In this document: piece after piece, positions 57,440 to 64,000 of the stretch
How the letters are laid out: each line of letters starts with the position of its first letter
Position numbering within the stretch: position 1 is the stretch's first letter
DNA from: Nemophila menziesii
Taxonomy: Eukaryota > Streptophyta > Magnoliopsida > Boraginales > Hydrophyllaceae
DNA length: 64,000 nt
Assembly (NCBI GenBank): GCA_029959085.1
Contig: JARWIR010000008.1
Span: 9,936,001-10,000,000, forward strand
Direction: 5' to 3'
Position numbers and translations under genes: made by a program
The notes under the pieces: generated by a model
Seen by the model: the letters and a program-made list of their open reading frames with translations, nothing else
Databases searched by the model: none
What the model was told of the DNA's origin: nothing

Positions 57440-60110
57440 CGTTGATTAATTATTTGGAATAGTAGTCATGATAAAAATATAAATGCAAGATTATATTTTG
57501 TTTTGGATTTTTTTTGTAAATTATTGAACAATGAGGACAAAAATGAAAAATATTAAATTCAAGTAACTATAATGCAAAAAAGAGAGAAAAGGACTAAAGT
57601 GAAAGTATGGAGAAAATAGATAAGTAGTTAGCTCGAGAAATACTTTTAAACCCCAATAGACATTGCTTAATCATTTTTTTGTTTTAAAGACGAATTTGAC
57701 TTACTCACTTTAGTCGGGGTTCAGCTATCCACCTAAATCTCTCCCACGTAGATAGGGGTATCCGTTAAACTTTAGGGAACTCTCTCGAGCAACCATACAA
57801 AAGCCCTTGGACGATAGAAACCCTATTGAATGTCCGACTAGTCTAGACCTCTTAGTTCATACGCAAAATATCAAAAAAAACATGAACTATTTTCATAACA
57901 CGACCGCTTTCCGGACATAGTAAAATTTCTATGTTGACCTACTAACTAGGTCGGAGTACTAGGTTCACAAATTCATATTTAATGGATAAACATTAGACTC
58001 ACTTAAACTTTCAGTCTCAAATTACATAAATATTTTTTAGGGTTCATACATTTCTCAAGCCAATGATGAATTAGGTCATCCTAATGTAATAAAATACAAT
58101 AACAATATGAGTCATAATCATAATAAGCAAATAAAAGTAGAACAAATTACAATTATAATAAAAGTCTAATGGAAATAGATGATGGGAAAACGTGTTATGG
58201 AGTGGTGTTAACTTTTCTTCTTCTTTCTCTAGATCCAAGCGCCTCTAGCTCATTGAAAATGTTGTATAACTGATTTACCTACCTAAGTAAAGTGTGAAAA
58301 TATTTTTGGATTGTGGGACCCACTTGGGTGAGTAAGAAGTGCCCAAAAATGTTTTTTAGCAATGTTGGACATCTTCGCGTCATACTGCAAATATTAGCAT
58401 AAGTTTGTAGTCTCAACTCAAATTCACGAACCTCTTTCTCTCATGCCCTGCCGACTCTAAGGAGTATCTTGAGTTCAAGGGGCTAGGTCGAATAACTCAC
58501 CAAATGTGTGTGGTGACTCACTCAAGTTGTCTTCAAAGTTTATCACCAATTTCACTTGACACTCTAAGTTGACTTCTTGCTCTTTACACACCTTGGCTTG
58601 GGGTAGACTTTGAATTTTTAACTTCCCCGCATCATCTTAAGGCCTCGTGTCATCCAAGTACTAGGATCTATACACTTAACAAACAATTAATTCCCAAAAC
58701 TCCTAAAGTACCCAAATATTCGAGAATAACAAAGAACTCAAGATATGTAATAGGGAATAATACCTCAAGTTAGTCCAATATACCCACAAAATAATGTCTC
58801 ACGACCCTATAAATATACACAAAATACAAGACATCAAGACCCCCAACTCTAATTTTTGTCGTCCTGACAATATAAGTACAAAAATAGGGGCCAAAGTCAA
58901 ACTAATTACAACAAAAGATAATTAATAGTCCACTCGTGTTGTCTAATCTTCCACTCAACTACTCCCTTTCCACTCAAACTTAAATTAAACACATAATTAG
59001 AAATCTTGAGGTCTTAGGTTATAAGTAGGCTTAAGATAGGGTGTGATATATTTTAGGTAATTTAGAGTGGGCTTTTGGTCCTCTCCTCAGTATCCGTCAA
59101 CTAATCGCCCAGGATTTGAGTTTACGCTCATAAATGTGATAAATCATCCCCACGTGATGCACTAAGCTAAGCATCCCCATATTCCCCTCACCAATTCATG
59201 ATGATCCTTTTCCAGATTCTTTTAATCTTTTCATCTATATTTTTTCTCTTCTCTTTTTTTTTAAGTAAAAAATGAGACTCGTTTTGATGTGAGTTCTCGT
59301 ACTGATGTTTTCTTTTTGTGTTTCTCTTTTTTTGCTTTCTTTTCTCAAATCCGGAAAGGATTTCAACAATTCACGACATGATAAAGCATGAGATAAGCAT
59401 CTACCCACCCAATGTATCCTATGATCAAGTATACCCACCACCCCAGATTCAAGCTCAAATACATTTAGTCCTTGGCATGTAACTCATGGGTGGGCCATAT
59501 GGTCAAGTCCTAGAACTAAAGGGTATAGGCTTTCAATATGGTTATCAACAAAATTTCTTAAGTATAGAAGGAGGCTAAGAAAGATATATAATTAGGTTCG
59601 GTTAGTAAGTTAATGATAACAAGGGATATCAAAGAAACGCCTCAGTCATTTCCCTAACTACGTAGTTTCGCTAACTTTTCACTTTAAGGTCATAATTTAA
59701 ATGGTTTTTAAACTAGGTCTTACATCACATTATACAAACCACTCATTCTCACTTTGTTCAAAGTTATCTTTTTTGCATCGCTTACTAATTAGTTCTATCT
59801 AAAAATTTGTGATTCCATTGAAAACTTTAAGTATATTTTGGACTAACTAAAGACACGCTTACGTTCTATCTTTAACTCGTTTAAGGTACACTTTCAGGTT
59901 CATTCTCTAAGTTCCACACCTATTCCTTAAAAAAAATTGTTTTTGTTTTTGTTTTTATCATTATCTACATAAATAAACACATTAACAAGGATGAGGACAT
60001 CAAGTACCCCACTCCTACCTCAAAGTTGAGTCATGTCCCCACGACTCGAAACTGACACAAAAAGCAATAATTAACAAGCAAATACGAAACCAAATAGAAT
60101 ATACTGAAAA
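57440..60110 (-). repeat. Decayed gypsy-type LTR and 3' region, unit 4
   Basis: Collinear with 44290-46960; the LTR end is at ~58835 (CAAGACATCAAGACCCCCAA). No genes; ORF 59235-59441 is low-complexity. Confidence 0.55.
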
Positions 60111-60129
60111 ATTAAAACAAAAAGGGTTC

Positions 60130-60568
60130 AGAAGATTGTTTATTTAGTAGAGGGAGTGGGGTTTTTAAAGGTGTAAAAGGGATTAGGTCGGGGGACCCCA
60201 TCTCCCCATACCTATTGAAGTGTTATCTCAAATATTATCTCTAAATTGATGATTAAACAACCTCACGTGGCATCTAAAATGTATAAGAATAAAGCTCAAT
60301 CACTTTTTGTTTGCAGATAACTTGTTGGTAAACCATCAAGTAAAAGTGGCTTATATTATTCTACACATTGTTTGGGTTACTAGTAAGTGACTCAAAAACT
60401 AACCTTTTATATGATGGATTCAATCAAGAAACTAAATAAATGATTTTCAATGTGCTCAATATTCCAGAAGGTAAATTACTCATGAGATATTTTGGAATCC
60501 CATTAATACATGTAGAGTAAACTTCAAAGAATGCAAAGTGTTGGTTGATAAGTTGGTGCAAAGAATTG
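60130..60568 (+). pseudogene. LINE ORF2 relic, copy 4, cut by an LTR element
   Basis: Contains the motif-B region (KGIRSGDPISPYLLKCYLK-like) and FADNLLV, an altered motif C. It stops abruptly at 60568, where a new element is inserted. The rest of unit 4 (and perhaps another MMP) would lie beyond the window. Confidence 0.65.
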
Positions 60569-62050
60569 TGATGTCTCCTCATTTGTGATAGATTTATATT
60601 AGGATGAGACATCATTTTTAGTGATTTAGAAGTCATTATAGTCGATTTTCTTGAGAAATGCTACACTTTCCTATTTTGAGTCTTGATTTAGTAAAATAAT
60701 ATTTTTAGAGCATATTGGGTTTAATTATTTATTTAGTGTGAAGCTTTAAAGATAATTATGGAGATTAATTAGATTCCAAGTCAAAGACTACAAGATATGG
60801 AAAGAGATAAGCATGGTAATTGGAGATAAAGGAAACAAAAGCTAAAAATATGGAAAAGGAAAAGCTGCCTTAATCCTGAATTTCTGTACCTACGACCACA
60901 AATCAGCTCATATCTCAAAAACGGTGTGGAATTTGGAGAAACGGTCAAGAGCAAAGTTGAAGAGCTTTCCGAGACGATAAATTTGGTATATTCATACGCG
61001 TCAAACGGATAAATATTGAAGCTGTTAGAGCCAAAAGAAGATCGGACCTGATTTCATGTTTTTAGGGTTACGAATTTGAGTTGGGCTTGGAGTCCACCAC
61101 TTACTTCTCCTTCAAGAAAACGAATTAGGGCTTCCAAGATACCTATAAATACACCCTCTTATCATTGTAAACATGTCCTTGCTCAATTGCAAAGTATAGG
61201 CTTAGTCTTTACTTATATTTTCTTAGTTTTAAACAATAGCTTAGTCCTTTAGTTAGATATTCATCCTTAGAATCAAGCTATTCATTCAAGGAGCAAGCTG
61301 ACCTGTAGAGGAAGACAAGAAGAAGAAGATTGGAGACTGACAACTCCTCTTCTACATCTCACCTTCTCTATATTTAGAGTAATTAGCTATAGATCTATTC
61401 TCAACCATATTTCTAAGCTTTTATTCTGTAAGTTTACTCTTAATTGTTGGATTATTATTTTGATCTTTAAATACTATTTGGTTATTTTAATTGATTAAGC
61501 TTGGCGTATATTGTATTATTTGTTTTGACCTATTTCCTAGATTTGGCCAATCTTAGGATTATTCTTAGTTATTGACACACCACATAATCGTCTAGTGTGA
61601 CTAGATAGCCATTAAGGTTTGATTTAAATCTCCAAACATTACTTAGGAATCCCTAGTAGTGGAGAGGTTGCTCCTAAGTCTAGAAAAGGCTAGGTAGTTA
61701 TTGCAATCCTGGTTAATATATAATGCTTAATGTGACAGGTTAGAATAACAATTTAGTAATAGACGTAGTAATCCTAATCTATTTGACTTACTTTCATATT
61801 TAGTTATTTGTTTTGTTATTTATTTATTTGCATTAGATAGTTATTTATCTTTTCATATTTTATCCAAACATCTAAATTCATCTACGCTTGTTAAACATAA
61901 ATTGATCTAACGGATGCAATCCCTGCGAACGAACTTGACTTATCATTAAAACTTGCAAACGATCTGTGATACTTGCAGTGAGTTCCGTGCTTCTCAAGGG
62001 TGTGTGACTCTTTATTTATCTATTATTTTATCACACCTTTGCCCCCACCA
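60569..62050 (+). mobile_element. 5' LTR of a second gypsy-like element
   Basis: TGATGTCTCCTCATTTGTG to CCTTTGCCCCCACCA, 1482 bp, read on the + strand. AATTG (60564-60568) precedes it and should recur beyond the 3' LTR. It has CTATAAATA at 61143-61151. The leader region after that box resembles 17380-17640 and the solo LTR 17732-19262. Confidence 0.88.
61143..61151 (+). promoter_or_regulatory. TATA box of the second element's LTR
   Basis: CTATAAATA followed by CACC, the same box and context as in the other LTRs of the superfamily. Confidence 0.55.
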
Positions 62051-62056
62051 AGTTTT

Positions 62057-62074
62057 TGGCGCCGCTGCAGGGGA
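62057..62074 (+). other. Primer binding site, tRNA-Asp type
   Basis: TGGCGCCGCTGCAGGGGA, six bases after the LTR end (AGTTTT), same spacing as in the complete element. Two mismatches to the usual tRNA-Asp complement. Confidence 0.8.
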
Positions 62075-62179
62075 TTTATCTTTAAGTTAAATCTATTTTG
62101 TGTTTATTTAGTGTAGAAGTTTTTATTTGTTTTCAGTTTTACGCGTTTTCTTTTTAGTCTCTTCTCAGGTTTATTAGGT

Positions 62180-64000
62180 ATGGAGAATTATTACGCACAA
62201 AATATGCATGGGGCACAAGGTCAAAATTTTTATCAAGAAGGTTCGAGCTATCAATTACAAGCTCCACCACTACCCATGCATAATCCACAAAATTAAGCTA
62301 CAACAGAAATGATGGATAAATTATTGATTCTGGTTCAAAATTTTACGCAGCTCAACAATAAAACATCCAAGGAGCTAGTTGAAAAAGTGGAAACCCTGGA
62401 GACACAAGTCAGTCAAGTGACCAAAGCTTCTCTAAAATTCAACAAGAGTTTCCACCGTTAATCGGAAGTATCATAGAAGAACAGGTTCGAAAAGCTCTCC
62501 CATCTCATCAAGTTTTTGAAAGTATAAGTTATTTGGAAAACATGGAAGAGCAACACGCGGCAAAGATAGATGCTAATACAACCTTAATACGTTCTATGCA
62601 CCAAAAATATCAAGCAATGGAGCAAAGATTAACGGACCTCACTACGATCAATCAACAGTTACAACAAGAATCACATAAGAAACTGGGTTATAGCAATGTT
62701 GGGTTCGAAATTTCAACTGTAGAAGAACCAACCAAGCTTAGCTTAGAAGAAGTAATTGTTAAAGATCAAAGTGCGAAGGAGGTTGATCCAGAATTCAAGC
62801 ATGTGGAAGAAGAAAAAGAAACCGATAAAGAAGAGACAACCGCACAAAAGGTGCAAACAGAAGAAAGTAAGGTGGAACCACCACCTACGCATCCGTGACT
62901 ATCACCACCTCATATACAAAGAATCACTTATCCTAGTGTTGATACTAAATCTGAAACGTCAAGCCCAGAAGAAATCATTGTTCCTATACTCGACGTCCCA
63001 TACAGGCAAACTGGCCTAGGTAAACAAATTGATGATGATGCCACTGAAATCGATAGCGATGTTTGGTTCGATGTTGTTGAAGAGTTCAGCCTTCAAGAAG
63101 AGGAGGAAGTGGAATCACCACAAGTTCCACTTAATGAGCTAGAAGAACAAAGCACGATATGCATAGAGGACGTAATCGCATATAAAGAGCCTACACCACC
63201 GATAGTCTGCAAGGAAGATCTGTCTAAGAAGAGTGAAAGTGTAGAAGTTGAGATTGAGAATAGGGACCATACTAAAGAAAGCTTGACAACTATTCCGAAG
63301 AAATTACCACAAAAGATGCAAGATCTTGGAGCTTTATATCTCCACATTAATATAGGTGGTAATTTCAAAGCTAAAGCGATGTGTGACTTGGGTTCAGGAA
63401 GGAATATCATGCCCAAGAATCTGTTCGAGAAGTTAGGCATGGGAGATGCCAACAGAAAAGATATTGATTTGCTGCTCCTAGATAATTCAACGATAAAACC
63501 ATGGGGAGTCATTGAATACGTGCTTGTCCAAGTAGGTACTTTAACTATACCTACAGATTTTGTTATCCTTCATAGCATTGCAGGTCAACATGTTCCATTG
63601 ATACTTGGACGCCCATTCTTGGCGACAAGTCACAGCATAATTGATATTCCTAGGGGAACCGTGACTTTCCGAGTGGGAAAAGAATCTAAAACATTCCACT
63701 TGGTGGATGAAAAGCATGAGGAATTACGTATAGAAGCCCCGACACTCCGAGTTGTGACAAAAGAAATTAAAAAGAAAGTCCACAATCAACCCGTGAAAAA
63801 GAGAATCAAAAGTGAGTTTGGGGTTGGTGACATGGTTGCATGGAAATCCCCCAAACAAGAGAATAGACCACGGGGATTCAAGGATTCGTGGATGGGTCCG
63901 TTTGTAGTTACGAGAGTTATTTTGTCAAAACGGATTGAGATACAAGCTAAGAAGGGTCACAAACTTCGGATAGTAGATGAGCATGACCTAACCCGTTATT
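62180..64000 (+). pseudogene. Short gag-less polyprotein: coiled coil, acidic linker, protease, GPY/F module; cut by window edge
   Basis: Opens at ATG 62180 (MENYYAQNMHGAQGQNFYQE). An in-frame TAA follows at ~62294, and a frameshift near 62430 leads to the coiled-coil frame (EQHAAKIDANTTLIRSMHQK). After TGA at 62896-62898 the same frame runs open to 64000: acidic linker, retropepsin (AMCDLGSGRNIMP with Asp at 63385-63387; VPLILGRPFLATS), then FGVGDMVAWK ... FKDSWMGPFVVTRV and VDEHDLTRY. No Retrotrans_gag domain and no CCHC knuckle are present, unlike the element at 27404. PR runs directly into GPY/F, as there. The end is outside the window, so a later RT cannot be excluded, but none lies between PR and GPY/F. 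Confidence 0.82.

Overview
The window is AT-rich nuclear DNA of a flowering plant, probably a eudicot. The evidence is a spliced NPH3/BTB gene, plant-type matrix metalloproteinase genes, and dense nested copia and gypsy retrotransposons with LINE, SINE, MITE and Helitron copies. I could not name the species. Only two protein-coding host genes look intact: an NPH3-family gene (4812-7425, minus) and a small secreted-type matrix metalloproteinase, MMP (49245-50075, minus). A possible 5' fragment of a third host gene lies at about 10091-10435. Most of the rest is transposable elements or their decay products.

Layout. 1-3126: 5' part of a Ty1/copia element on the minus strand, with LTR, PBS and gag-PR-IN, running off the left edge. 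3136-4811: two unrecognised small ORFs and empty spacer. 4812-7425: NPH3 gene. 7885-9680: three small DNA transposons or relics, two with perfect target duplications (8 bp hAT-like, 9 bp MULE-like). 10534-19262: stacked solo or truncated LTRs of one gypsy superfamily, with SINE and LINE insertions. 19263-60568: roughly four copies of one long unit (copia integrase relic, decayed gypsy LTR/3' region, LINE RT relic, MMP gene, ~100-bp tandem-repeat tail). Copies 1 and 2 carry MMP pseudogenes, copy 3 the intact MMP, and copy 4 is cut by a new element. A complete 10.5-kb gypsy-like element (27404-37946) lies inside copy 2. A 1276-bp tandem duplication lies in copy 3. A Helitron (50178-51971) sits about 100 bp upstream of the intact MMP. 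An hAT MITE, a solo LTR and a LINE fragment lie in copy 4. 60569-64000: 5' LTR, PBS and coding region of a second gypsy-like element.

The most unusual system is a family of gypsy-like elements, represented by 27404-37946 and 60569-64000. In both, the retropepsin is followed directly by a module resembling the C-terminal GPY/F part of an integrase, with no reverse transcriptase, RNase H or integrase core between them. The complete copy also has a separate 400-residue downstream ORF and a GC-rich, hairpin-containing island. A second notable point is the MMP: it keeps the cysteine switch and the catalytic zinc motif but lacks the loop and histidines that normally bind the structural zinc.

All homology statements are from reading the sequence and remembered family motifs; no search was run.
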